DNA from: Nymphaea colorata
Taxonomy: Eukaryota; Streptophyta; Magnoliopsida; Nymphaeales; Nymphaeaceae
Direction: 5' to 3'
NCBI RefSeq assembly: GCF_008831285.2
Contig: NC_045145.1
Span: 1,674,001-1,738,000 of the forward strand
DNA length: 64,000 nucleotides
Part shown: one piece after another, positions 20,701-32,150 of the stretch
Numbering within the stretch: position 1 is the stretch's first letter
Layout: the number at the start of each line of letters is the position of its first letter
Program-made: the position numbers and the translations under genes
Notes under the pieces: generated by a model
The model's database searches: none
Told to the model about the DNA's origin: nothing
What the model saw: the letters and a program-made list of their open reading frames with translations, nothing else

Positions 20701-21519
20701 AAATTATGCAATTACTAAATGAATAATATTCAAAATAATGGAAGAAAGCAATTGACTTGCAGTTTTCAATGTCTACATAAAAAATTGTAATGCAGTTTTG
20801 TCTCCAACTTGCAATAAAGGTCCACTACACCATTAAAATATGTAAACTAACAACTACTCTGAGTATGCATCAACAGTAACGAAGGATGTCAAAAAGAGGA
20901 GATCCATCTCAGCCATCTGGTTAAGAAGAAACATGCATAATTGAGGCATTCTAATTCGAAAATACACAAATGTTTGGCATGGCATGCAGAAATGCAGTCT
21001 GAGATCTTCCTCGGGTTGTCTTCCTTTAAAAGTAATCATTGGTGTTTGCCCATGGGCTACCATGTCTTTGAAACGTTTTGATTCTAGAAGATACCAGGTA
21101 TGTGTTTTAGGCTTTTAGCACTCCTTTCAGACAGCAAAAATATAAACTGCATTGTGCAGATAAAGATACCATGCATAAGCCCATTTCATGATGTTTCATG
21201 AGCCTTATAGCTTTCTTGAATCAAACTGAACTCCCAAGTGGCAACATTCTATGAAGGGGATTTGCTGATCAACTTGCAATAAAACAAAAAAGTATGAATC
21301 AACTTGTTGATCATGTTTGCAATAAATTAAGGAGAGTTCCCCCACTCAGATGCCTTTCATTGGAACTTGCTGATGATGCCTTAACTAAGAATCCTCCCAA
21401 GACCGTTACATTTCATCTAGCCTGAATCCAATCGAGTCGAATCAAATAACTGAGTTCAAAAATTTGAACTATTTGATGCAAATGTTAAAGACACAAGAAA
21501 ATGCAGAATGAAGTGAATG
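17741..21519. other. Spacer, middle part: no recognisable gene
   Basis: Apart from dispersed repeat copy B (19565-19840) this is unique AT-rich DNA. A C14 run sits at 18988-19001 and a TG/TC microsatellite at 19476-19500. On the minus strand 19896-20182 has two overlapping frames (with GGFSSHSDFFAEWMKIHPDR in one and QSQLQNQAGFVQGQTYG in the other) that look like one frameshifted protein remnant. I do not recognise the family. A second minus-strand frame at 20854-21063 is also unrecognised. Confidence 0.4.
19565..19840 (+). repeat. Diverged dispersed repeat, copy B
   Basis: Direct, diverged copy of 17460-17740, offset by about 2.1 kb. It could be two insertions of one element or an old local duplication. 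Confidence 0.55.
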
Positions 21520-21880
21520 TGCACTTTCCTTTATTATGGCCATACCAGCAACCAACTTAAAAGAGTTAGAAGCATAGCCGAAAATCAATTTCATGCTGGT
21601 AATCTCGAAGACACCCATTACTAATCTGTGTGTGGAGAGAAAGAGAGACCGGGAGAGATCTGTACTTGGGAAGCATGCACTACCCATTACTAATATGTAT
21701 GCGGAGAGAGAGAGAGATCTGTACTTGGGAAACATGCACCTTCCCTTTATGGTCTATAATAACAGCCAACTTATAAGAATTAGAAGCATAGCAGAAAAGC
21801 AAATTCATGCTAATAATTTCGAAGACACCCATTACTAATATGCATGTGTGTGGAGAGAGAGAGAGAGGAGAGAGAGGCCT
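21520..21880 (+). repeat. Tandem duplication of about 215 bp with GA runs
   Basis: The word gaagacacccattactaat occurs at about 21607 and 21822, and a shortened form at about 21683. Each is followed by a GA-rich run (21630-21655, 21702-21718, 21850-21875). The preceding agttagaagcatagc block is also repeated. No coding function. Confidence 0.75.
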
Positions 21881-22324
21881 TCTGTTTTTACTAAGAAATG
21901 ATTATTGATGTCTGCAAGGTATCACTCATTCCAGATGTTTAGGTGAAAGGAAAAAAGAACATAGAAAGCTTTAGTCTATATTGTGAATAAGATTGGGTTT
22001 ATCCGAGCATTAGATATTTGAGTTGGGGAACAACTAAAATTTATTAGTTTGACTGAGGATTTGCTCAACGTTTTTTCTACTCTTTCTCTAAAGTGTGTCA
22101 TCAAATCAATTTAATTTTCTTGAGAATTTATTTTATGGACATTGGACAAAGATGATGGAAGTTATAACTACCCTATGATGTATGCATGTGCATGTATTAT
22201 TTACCATACATTGATATGAATGTGAACTATATTCTAAAAGATAGTGCATTGAAGCTTTTATGTTGCATGCCATGAAAGAGATGTCACTTATGGGATTGTT
22301 CAGTGATTGAGTCTTATATTACAG

Positions 22325-22674
22325 GGCAGAGGTAGCTATGAAGATCGTTCTGATATACTCCGTCTTATTGTAGACCTTGTGGAGGCAAGCTGCTATGCTG
22401 ACAGCCCGGAATGGAGGTTAACATGATGCTGAACTTTAAAGTGAAAATTTAACTAGCTTAGCAATAGCCACTTCTCATGAAAAGCTCTTAGTTCAATTAT
22501 GAATAGTTTAAGTCATTTTATCCTATCTAAGCTGCATTTTCTCTCCAGTGTTGATGATCAAGTTACCAAACATATTCAACTCTTAGATTCTATTGCTGAA
22601 AAACAAACACAGATATTTTCTGAAGAGTGCAAGCTGTTTCCAGCAGATGTTCAGATGCAATCGCTGTATCCTCT
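22325..22674 (+). pseudogene. AUG7: AUGMIN subunit 7 gene fragment, two exons
   Basis: Augmin recruits gamma-tubulin to existing microtubules, and subunit 7 belongs to the plant eight-subunit complex. Exon 22325-22416 (acceptor ttacag, donor gttaac) encodes GRGSYEDRSDILRLIVDLVE and ASCYADSPEW. Exon 22549-22674 (acceptor ctccag) encodes [19 protein letters not shown] and [20 protein letters not shown]. Both are in frame, join in phase and match the conserved central part of the family as I remember it. The second exon is followed by ataagt where gtaagt is expected, so its donor is destroyed by one base. I found neither the N-terminal exons nor the C-terminal ones. The open coding frame suggests recent loss or a recently moved fragment. 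Confidence 0.8.
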
Positions 22675-23436
22675 ATAAGTGTTGACCTATAAACACTGGA
22701 ATTAGTTCATAAGTATACTTGTGGTTTTCTTTTGTATTCACTGTCTGGTATGTATCTAAAACATTTTCTTATTCAGTAAATAAGAAAACAGTAAAATCTT
22801 TTGTTTGGAACAACACCAACATCAAAATGAACGGCTTTCTCTTCAGAAATGAGAGATTCCATCCACAGGACAGAAGAAACGCAGAGCTTGATGAGTCTGT
22901 TCCAGCTCCAAGATTTTTCAAAGAAAAAGACAAGAGCATTCAATTGTCGAGCTAATTGATAAGCACAAGTTAAGAAGTTAATGCATTTGCAAAGAAACCG
23001 GTGAACTAATAAATGTACAAACTTAACAAAATCGATCTCTGCGACAAGAAACCCTCACAAAAGAAAAAGGGGATAGAGAAACAGACTGGACTTTCTATAA
23101 GGAAGCCTCCAGGGAAAAAAAAAATTCTTTCACAATAGACACCAAAATAGAAAGAGGGATTTCCAAAAATTCAGCGAGAAACGGAAAAAAAAATTAAATA
23201 CTATTCACCATTCATGTTCAAACACTAACCTTTCCCCGAAAACCTTGCAGATCTGCTCACAGAGTAACAATCGAGCCCAAATTTGTTGCTGCGGAGAGGG
23301 TGAGACAGATTCTTGTGCTATAGTAACACGGCGAGCCAAAATCAGTGTTTTCTAATGCAGAAGCCGCTGCACAAACGACGGATGAAGAGACGGAGGGCTT
23401 CTTCTTCAGCAAGGGCGAGAGAGACGAGGACGGGAT

Positions 23437-23545
23437 CAGGAGAGTGAGAGGGCGAGAGAGACAACAAGGGGAACAGGAGAGTGAGAGGGCGAGAGAGACA
23501 ACGAGGGAGCAGGAGAGTGAGAGGGCGAGAGAGACGACGACCGGC
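23437..23545 (+). repeat. Minisatellite, three ~36-bp units
   Basis: Three units beginning with (c/t)caggagagtgagagggcga follow one another. They differ at the end (acaacaagggga, acaacgagggag, acgacgacc). The frame through them gives an Arg/Glu-rich peptide with no meaning I can assign. Confidence 0.85.
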
Positions 23546-23643
23546 AGGCAGAACGGAGGCGACAGAGGCAGCTGCGGGCCTGCGGCAGGAGGGAAAGGGA
23601 GGCGATGCGTGGGTGCCCTAAAGGGCAGAAAAATAAAACCGGC

Positions 23644-23677
23644 AAAATGTTTCCACCTCTCGCGGTGGAAACATTTT
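23644..23677. repeat. Perfect 14-bp inverted repeat with 6-base loop
   Basis: aaaatgtttccacc (23644-23657), loop tctcgc, then ggtggaaacatttt (23664-23677). There is no T run after it, so it does not look like a terminator. It may be a mobile-element remnant. A second, weaker inverted repeat (cattcc..ggaatg) follows at 23721-23741. Confidence 0.85.
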
Positions 23678-25530
23678 CTGAAAAAACATTTCTGGAAACG
23701 TGTTTAACGGTCATAATTTTCATTCCACCTTAGACGGAATGAGAAAAATTTTGAATATTTGAAATTTTCTTGCCGTTTTCTTTTGACATATTTAGGAATG
23801 CCTAATTTTGAAGCATACTAAGAAATATTGCAAGCTTTTTGACTTTTACGAACCAAAAGCCAAACTGATGATTCCCTATGCAATCCATCTCCGGCAGTTC
23901 ATAAAGGTAGGTTTCCAAGATAAGGATAGGTATACTCTCTATGACTGCCTTTCCAACGAATTTATATGGCAACCATCTACATTATCCATTTATACATGAG
24001 AGGGATTTTTATACACGTTTTTGCATTGGGGCATTTGTTTGATCTGAAATATGAATTAGTCCACATTTTGCACACTAAATAAACATGTGTAAAAATTTAA
24101 TGGGTAACCTTTTTCATCGAATAGAAGACTTTTTTTTTTGTTTTCTATTGGTCATTGTCTAAATAAACAGCGGAAAGAAACCAAAAAGCTTCTTGTCTTT
24201 GTCTTTTTCTTTTCTTTTCTAGCTTCCTTCATATGATAGGCAATGATCAAACCTCTTGAAATGTTAATTCAGACTTTTGATATGTGATTCTTTATGTGCA
24301 TATACATTTTATTTCACCAATTTAATTTATATAAGTGAAATGAGTTGAATTTTTTTCGTTTTTCATTTTTCGTTTTTTAAACATATTTTTTAATTTTTAA
24401 AAGGCATTTCATTTTCTCACTTTTTTCTTGCATTTTTTCGAAAATAATGCACTTTTTGTATACACACGCAAAAGGATGCAGTGGCATCATCAATATCCTA
24501 GGTGAGAAAACATGAATTGCATCAGTAGGAGTTGGTGTCTAGTCATAGTACTAAGTTAAATCTTGATTTATGTTTTCCAATCACTAGGCTGTTCTTGTCA
24601 TGCTGAACATGTCGAATTAGCCTTTGTGCACATATAACCAAACTGCTTATATGTGAGACTTTTTTCACAAATATTCATCAGCTTTAATACCACAGTCCTT
24701 TTTAGGCATTGGTACGGTGTCAAGGATACTTGATGGTCTCATGAAAATGTTGCAATTCTGGTGGAGTGTGCAGCATCATGAAAGTTATCTGAGCATGTCT
24801 GAATTGGAACACATTGCAAAGGTAATTGTAAGATTCCTGGCTGGCTGAATCATTTTCACCTTTTGTCTATCACATAGTGGACCTCTGTATGCACCTGGCT
24901 AGTGACTCTGGCTAACATGGGATTATATTTCTTAGCACCTAGACTGAGCAACCATTTTCTTTTGTCAAAAGAAATATGAAGATATTACTTGCGTGGACTA
25001 TTTTGAGGTATAGTGCTTTTCATCATAAGCATAAAATTATTTGCAATAGAACTGCTTGAGAGCTAGTCTTCAGAATGTTTTTTTTTTTTGTTGGGGGTGG
25101 GGTGTTGGGTTGTGTTAGGGGGGAGAGAGAGAGAGAGAGAAAATAAGCCTATTTAAAAGTTTATAAGATGATAATGGTTTTGTTGTAACATGAGCCTCTT
25201 CGATGGTTTCTTCCTAATAGGTTGATCATGGTTCTGTTGTATCATGAAAATGCTTGATGCTTTCTACCTACTAGGCTGATATTGGTTCTACAGCATACTT
25301 GGCGAGCACTACAGGTAGACTTTTAGTTCATTCAAGTTGCCTTGTCATACTGGGTTAACTATGGTGGTAAAGAGTTTGAAGCAGTTGAGAACTGTGGAGG
25401 TAATCATCTACGTTGCATCAAGAAGAAAGAAGAACTTCAAAAATTACTCAACAGGAAAATAGAAGGGAAAGTTGCAAAAGAAAGCATCTGTGTCTCTACT
25501 TTGAAATGCTTTTCCATGTTACCCCCAAAT

Positions 25531-26488
25531 CAATGTTGTAAGAAGCATATGCCTCACACAAAGAAAAAACGCGACTCAAAGTGTTTTTTAGAAAAAATGC
25601 CTTGAGGCAGGGCCTTGAGGTGCACGCATCCCTGAAGCATGCACCTCATTTAATATAGTTGTATGTCTCCATCCATGGTATGCTCCGTGCTTGAGGCATA
25701 CGCCTCAGGGAAAGTGTTGAAAAAAGTAATGCTATATGTTTGTAATTTTTGAAATAAAGATAAGAACATTGTTTTTTTTCTTTACTTACTATTATATTTT
25801 GTTATGTATTATTGTTTTTATATGAAGGTAAAACAATAATAGAAGATTTACAACATGAGAGTTTTGAAGATGAAGCAACTGAAGAGGAAGATGAACTTAT
25901 TCAATATATGAACGGTTCAAATGATGATGAATTGTCATCCATTACAGAATATGAAAATAATGAAGATACGATTGGCCAATCGCCTAAAAAAATCATTTGA
26001 ACTTTGTTAAATATCACTTGATAATTACACAAATTAGTTACTTTTTTAATTTTTGTACATATACACATTTGAATATGCTTATATTATTGTACACCAATAC
26101 TTGTTATTTACTTATTCTCTTAATTGATATTATCATCTGAATTTTGTTTTTCCTAGTTTTGGTTATTTGTTTTTCAATGATAGTTCTATGACCTGTTTAG
26201 GACAGGTCATGCTTCTACGCCAATTATGCAAGCACTCTTTGCACTATGCATGTTTTGACATTGTATTTGTTTGGATTTGCAAATTATTGTAGTTTTTTAT
26301 ATTGTGTATTAGTTTTTATTGATATGCTTAGTATTGTAGTCATTGTTTTCAGTTTTGATGTTATTTTTATAAATATTATATAATTCACAAACTTGTCTGT
26401 GAAGCTATGCTTCAACTAATGCCTTAGCTCCCCTCGCCTCATGAGAGGCTGAACGTGTCGCCTCACCTTATTGCCTTTTACAACATTG
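25531..26488 (+). mobile_element. hAT-type DNA transposon remnant, 958 bp
   Basis: The ends are imperfect terminal inverted repeats: caatgttgtaagaagca on the left and, read on the minus strand from 26488, caatgttgtaaaaggcaa. Flanks are ccccaaat (25523-25530) and ctccaaat (26489-26496), an 8-base target duplication with one mismatch, as expected for hAT. Sub-terminal DNA repeats gcctcag/gaggc words at both sides, common in such plant elements. Inside, 25812-25997 encodes an acidic peptide with EEEDELIQYMNGSNDDE, like the acidic tail of some plant hAT transposases. The catalytic and BED finger parts are absent, so the element is non-autonomous. It interrupts a frame that was open from 25342 (containing KKEELQKLLNRKIEGKVAKE) and continues after the right target repeat. 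That host protein is unrecognised. Confidence 0.8.
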
Positions 26489-26496
26489 CTCCAAAT

Positions 26497-27486
26497 ACCA
26501 TCAAGCTGTTCCTCTTAAGAGTATGGTGCCACTTTTTCTTAGTAACTTGATCCGGTGACACCCAACTAGAAGTTTCTCTTGTTCTCTGCCTTCTTCCTCT
26601 GCAATACAATATGCATGATGCCGGTAGGTATGGTCATGAAGGGTTTGCATGCAATTGATGTCTAGCAATGTTAAAATGACTTGTACATGACCTAAAAAAT
26701 CAGTTCAAAAGTTACTATGACAATGTCTAGATATGAACACTCCATGAGCGACTGAAAATCTTCAATGTGTGCTCAATCTAAAATAAATTACTGAATTGAA
26801 AGCAAGAATAGTCAGTTCATGCACTTAAGAATCTGATCATAACTCAATTTGGTCTAACTCACTCGAATGAGTGGAAAATGATGATCATACATGAGGAAAT
26901 GGGAAAAACAAGGTATCATTTCTTAAAATGATTGTCCTAACACTAGAATTGAGACTTCAAAAATGGAATGGAGCTGGAGATAATATCCTTATGCTGAGGA
27001 GATCTTATCGTGGGTCTAGTCAAGTCTGCATGTGTTTTGATGGCAATAAATGATTCAAAAATGAGGGAAATTACCTAGTTCTAGATCATTTCTGACCAAA
27101 TGTAAGCTAATAAACTTGGTTGGGTGTTTCCATTGACTTATACAAATGGAAATAACCCCAATTGCTTAGTAATACAATTCTCAGGACTTCCATAGTTATT
27201 TCAAAGCCAGAGAAAATGGGTACAATGAGTTCATCGGGAGCAAAATGTTCATTTTCTATGTGATGTGACTTGAGTGATATGGGTAATGGAGTTAGATACC
27301 TATGATGTATGATTTGCTTTGGTGTAGTTCATGGCCCTTATATTTGAATTTTTTTGGAAGAATCAGTTAAATATCCCATTTAAGAAGGGTAAAATAGTCA
27401 TTTTTAACCAACTCTTAGCACAGTTTGGTTCATGCTATAGAAAGGTTATAAACTAGGACAATTGGTATAACTAATGGCCTAATTAG
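26497..27486. other. Spacer between hAT element and LINE remnant: nothing recognised
   Basis: AT-rich DNA without a supported exon, RNA gene or element boundary. It could include the more decayed upstream part of the LINE that starts to be recognisable at 27487. Confidence 0.4.
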
Positions 27487-28480
27487 ACAACACCCAGAGA
27501 ACCAGTTGTAGGTTCATTTGGGGTGATTCAACAGATGGGAGGCATGATCATGCAGTGAGGTGGTTCTCCCTGTGCTTACCTTTACAGGAGGATGGGCTGG
27601 TTTGAAATATTTGAGTAGCCTTAATAATGCTTGGATGTTCTAGTTGACACTCAAGGCCAAGTTAATGGGCTCCTTATGGTGCTACTTGTGTTGACAGAAG
27701 TATTTGTGCAACCATAGCCTTTGGTTGCAGGTCTCATGTGGGGATGGGAGGAAATTTCTCATCTTGTCTCTTAGAAAGTGATTAACGTCTGACCAGAACA
27801 GTTCGGTTGGGGTCTGCTGTGGTAATTTTTTCAATGCTTGGAACCTCCAACATCTGTGAACATAAGCAGAAGCTGGTGGGGGTGATTCACACATAGAATT
27901 CTTGGGATGTGGAAGGATTTTGGGTCTTTGGATTCCTTTAGCCATGAGGAGTGTTTGTTTGGTAACAAATAGAGACACTTTGTTATGGTCTGATTCGGTT
28001 GTGAGTTGTCTGAAACTCTGAATTGAGTGTATATATATGAGCGCATTAAAGTGAAGATTGTGAGGATGTGAGGGGAGCCATAGTATATAGAAATGACTCA
28101 ATGGAGTGCACAAAGTGGACATCGTATATTGCTCTGAAAGGCGGGACTCTCACCCAAGACCGCATAGAAAATTTTGAAGTCCCCCCTTGCAAATCGGTAT
28201 CCTCTTTGTGAGAAGGAAGAGGAATTGATAGCCCATGTGTTCATTCATTGGTCTTTGGCGTGCTCCATCAGGAAAGTCATCGGTTGCAAGTTTAGTGTAA
28301 TGGTGAAATTCAAACAGTCTACGATAGTCCTTATGACTCCTGGTGCTGGGGCATTAAATTAGCTAGAAGGGGATGGTGTTTATGCATTCCAAAGCTTATC
28401 TGGAAGCTCTGGCTATGAAGGAATAAAGGAGTCCATGATGGGGATGTAGTGCAGAAATATGTTCAATGCAAACCTTTGTG
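27487..28480 (+). mobile_element. LINE (L1-type) 3' remnant: end of reverse transcriptase and zf-RVT
   Basis: Non-LTR retrotransposon. In the first frame RFIWGDSTDGRHDHAVRW matches the post-RT motif of plant L1-like elements (F.WG....R..H.V.W). The next frame continues with SSLNNAWMF and LKAKLMGSLWCYLC, as in that region of the family. 28174-28350 reads PLCEKEEELIAHVFIHWSLA, the CxxC..H..C-type zf-RVT zinc-binding segment with its final Cys changed to Trp in the HC position. Many stops and frameshifts. The palm domain, endonuclease and ORF1 were not found. No poly-A tail or target duplication could be identified, so the 3' limit is approximate. Confidence 0.85.
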
Positions 28481-29478
28481 GGAAGATTGTTAAACAATTG
28501 ATGATAAATGTGTGTTGGGGGTTGGTGAGTAAGTAGGAGATTTTGGGTTGGTTGGATTCTGGCATTCATCATGATCCTTAGCCATCATTTGATGGTTTCA
28601 TTCAGATCATACACTCTGCCTGCAGATGGATTGGAGGCTCTCATAAGGTAGGGTACTGGGTGAAAAAGCGTGGGTGCGGGGTTTTTGATTCTGGAGGTTG
28701 TTATATCCCTGTCAGACTATGTTAGGGTGCCAAGGAGATCTAATTTGGAATTCTTTGTAGCCTACCATGATTTAATGGGGTGGTTGGCATTTCAGCAGCT
28801 CCCATAGGCTGAAGGAATGCTTGGTTTCACTGCATGAAAGAGGTTGATTAAGTGCCTCATGGATCTGGGCATCATGTTTTTTCAAGGAAGATTTTTGTTC
28901 TGGTGCATTGCAATCCTGCGTTTGAGGTAGTGAAGGTTTCGCATCGCTGCATTGATTTGCATTCTTCTGTTGAATGGTCGACTCCTTAAAGGTGTCCATG
29001 TTGGTTATTTTTTCTGTACATTCTTTTAATTCTGTTGAACAAATTGAGAGACTGCACTTCCCAGCTGTTTATAAAGCAAAGCAATTTTGAGCTCATATTT
29101 GAATCTAGGTTCCATTTGATAGTTTCAGATTTAAGAACCCGGAGTTGATTTTTAATACTTGGATCTTAGATCCAAGGATTTCAAAAATGCGGTTTCTAGT
29201 ATGGGTGAACATGAAACCGCTTGCCTTCTATATTGCACAACTCGAGCTCGAATCAAGTTATATAATGTCAACTTGAGCTCGGCTCAATCAAGCGTGTCAG
29301 AGCTCGAGCTCATTTAACTAGTATATAAGTGTGTCGTTTATATGCTATGGGAAAATGTGGCAGCAAGCATGCTGCTGCTATGGAATAGATGAAGCAGAGT
29401 ATATGCAGAAAAAGAGAAATCATATGAGATATTTGGATTTTAAGTTCTGGGTATTCAAGGAACTCTCGCTCATGCTCA
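28481..29478. other. Spacer, right end: nothing recognised
   Basis: This follows the LINE remnant and may contain more of it (possibly a degraded RNase H stretch), but no motif can be pointed to. A 75-codon minus-strand frame at 28772-28999 is unrecognised. 29240-29315 has repeated gagctcgagc words like those inside the arms. Confidence 0.4.
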
Positions 29479-29885
29479 GCACTGAATGAAGGTTTCAGAT
29501 CGCTTGCTGGAACGAGGGCTTCATGAACCTGAAAGCCCTCGCTCCAGTGCCACCCTTTGCTGAGCGAGGGTTTCTGATTAATCTGAAACCCCTTGCTGTG
29601 TGAGGTTTTCGGATTGATTTCAAACCCTTTGCTTTGCTGAGCAAGGGTTTCAACCCTCACTCGTTGCGAACGCGGTTGTTTTGAAACCCTCGCTTGTTGG
29701 AGCAAGGTTTTGAAGAAAGAAACCCTTGCTCCAGCGAATGAGGGTTTTAGATTCCAAAGCTCCAGTGAATGAGGGTTTCATCCCTCACTCGCTGTGAGCG
29801 AAGGTGTTCTGAATCCACGTTTGTTGGAGCGTGGGTTTTGAAGAAACCCTAGCTCCAATGAGCGACCCTCGACTTAGGGTTAGAG
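29479..29885. repeat. Hairpin-rich short-repeat field at the inner end of arm 2
   Basis: Mirror of 14480-14864. Units alternate gaaaccctcgctt and gagcaagggtttc with short spacers, so neighbouring words can pair. The unit order is the reverse complement of arm 1 with small differences. Confidence 0.7.
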
Positions 29886-31239
29886 AGAGGGAGAGGGAGA
29901 GAGAGGCGTACCTTGACAGGCTTTGCAGCAGCAAATGAGAAGGGCAATGGTGGTATTGGGCATTTGGATGAGACGCTTTTCATTTGGATGAGGCATTGAA
30001 GAAGAAAGAGAAGAGAGAGAACCACGGGATGGCATGAAACGTGAAATGGAAAAAACAGAATAACTACTACTTTTGCTTGAGGCGAGTCGAGCTTGAAATA
30101 TTCGAGTTCAATGAATTTAAACTCGGCTTGACTAAAAAAAGAGTTGAAAAATGAGCTCGAGTTTGGCTCGTTTGTTAAAATAGTTGGCTTAACTCGATTT
30201 TGGGTCGAGGTTTAACGAGCCATTCTCAGCTCGTTGTTCGCCCTCTATAAACCGTGTTTGGTAATGCAAAGCTTGCATCCTCGTCCTCTCTCTCTCTCGG
30301 ACCTGACCATGGCAGTGTCATTTTTTTTTTCCCGATCTCCGTGTCATCATAAGCAAAGAGCATCTTCTATGGCTGAGCTCTCTCTTTTCACTGGTGGTGG
30401 CTGTTTTTTTTTTTTTACTGATGATCTTCTCATAACAGAGGGCATTTTTGGGTGAGTTCTCTCTTTTCAAGTGTCTGCAGATATACTCGGAGATGGTCAG
30501 ACAAGTCACCTCCCTCCCTCTCCCCGTCTCCCTCCCTCCCTCTATCCCTCTCCCTCTCCCCCCCTGTATACCTCTCCCTCCCTCCCTCTCCTTCTCTCCC
30601 TCTCTGTCTGAAATCATCAACAGTGCCGATGGTTTTTATTTCTCTTTCTTGAAATCCTCAGGCTCATCAAAAGTGTTGAAGTTTCCTGCACTTAGGAGTG
30701 TTAAAGGTAGTGTCTAAAGAGGGATTGGCTCATCTCCATCGACTGAGCTTCAACATCTCTCTCTCTCAAAAGCTATTTCTGAAACCATTGCATTGCCAAC
30801 AGTTTATTTTCGTAGTGTTCTTTGGTGGAGAGAAAGGGCCATGGACAGTCGATAGTTACAATTGCTTTTTGAAAGATTTTGAGAATCATATCTTCTAGTT
30901 GGTTTTAGGTGGAGAGAAAGGGCCATGGTAGGAGATGGGTCAATAATGTTAGATCCGCGCAAGTGATCAGATAGGGGTGGCTCGATTTCTAATCCATGGA
31001 TTCCACTCCACACAGATTTGAAATTTGTGGATTAGAGATGCACGGTTTGTTTTGTCATGGATCTTCTGAGTAGATCCAACCATGGCCGAATCTCGTCTCA
31101 ATCATCATTTGTCTGGCTGAGAGCTATGAAACAAGTCTGCGGTAGTTCAAAACTATCCAAAATCACCTACTCGATTGACAGGCATAGCTTTAGTAGCTGC
31201 TTTATCTGCCCGAAGTCGTGGACCAGAAATTAATTAACA
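29886..31239. other. Arm 2 counterpart of 13080-14480, including a CT-rich tract
   Basis: Mirror of the gene-free and GA-rich part of arm 1. 30511-30611 is built of ccctccct and ctctcc words, and T runs lie at 30322-30331 and 30403-30416. Open frames through it are low-complexity artefacts. No gene. Confidence 0.6.
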
Positions 31240-32150
31240 AATAGGAAGCAAGACCTTCCGACCCAACAGACCAATGAGACTATCCAATCCCGTTACTTGA
31301 GCAGTAGCTCATGCCGGAAAGTTTGATACCTCTCGTGCTTGACTTCGATCCAGAAGTTCTCGCAAGAGAAGAAAATGCTGCCCTCTGTCTTTGACCACTT
31401 TGCGAAACAGAAAACTCCTCTAACGCAGCCCGGGCCTTCCACGAAAACTTGTCTTGAATCTATGTCTTCAAAGCCTTTGTTCCGGAAGCCAAGCATTGGG
31501 AACCCCAATTTTGATCTTCGGAGAACGGGAGCTGTGGAGAGGTTCCAATGCAATGTTTTTTGTTTCAAGCTCTTCATCGAAGTTTCCGGCGATACATCTT
31601 TCTCTGCCAAAAGGACCTTTCTCTGACGCAGGTCTCCGGTTGAGCACGTGGAATCCACTCACCATCTTTTTCCATTCATGGAAGAGACCTGAAAACTGTT
31701 CGGTCATTTTCGATCGTCCTCTCGTAGCCTTGTAGCATTGGAAAGTACTGGGTAAACTAGTGCTTCTTCAACCAGATCTAGTGCTGGATACCAAAAATTG
31801 TATGTCACTAGTACTTTTGAAAAGACAAAACAAAATAGCAATTCTTTAGGAATTCGAGCCGGCACGAGTGATTCTCGAGTCTGTGGTTACCTCCGAATGA
31901 AGGGACTTGAGTTCCCGAAGTCTCATGTTCTATCTTTTTCTTTTGGCAAGGTGGTGCGTGCTATCTGCTCGGGAAACGACTATGTGATAGGTACAGGAAA
32001 GCCGTCATCCAAGCTGCAAGGGAGGGATGATTTGATAGGCCCTTCCGCCAGTTCTACGTACCAGCTTCTTCTACATATACCGCAGTTGAAGCACCTCAAG
32101 GCTCCGAGATCCAAAGTAATCAAACACAACCTAAGGTTTCTCATGTGGAT
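31240..32150. other. GC-richer block of uncertain, possibly organellar, origin (arm 2)
   Basis: Mirror of 12150-13080. Open frames of 118 codons (31798-32151, plus) and 121 codons (31293-31658, minus) exist, but neither is a recognised protein. The corresponding arm 1 frames are broken or differ in length, so none looks constrained. Confidence 0.3.

Larger units (their letters stand above)
22675..25341. other. Spacer right of the AUG7 fragment: no assignable gene
   Basis: Mostly AT-rich unique DNA. A short exon-like stretch at about 24703-24829 reads GIGTVSRILDGLMKMLQFWW, stays open into a gtaatt donor and could be another decayed exon, family unknown. An open frame at 23808-23996 is unrecognised. 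T-rich runs lie at 24131-24140 and 25078-25090, and a GA run at 25124-25142. The stretch 23230-23600 is GC-richer and contains the minisatellite and hairpin listed separately. Confidence 0.4.

Noticed and set aside
23808-23999. 63-codon frame in the spacer.
   Set aside because: Short, unrecognised and without exon signals.
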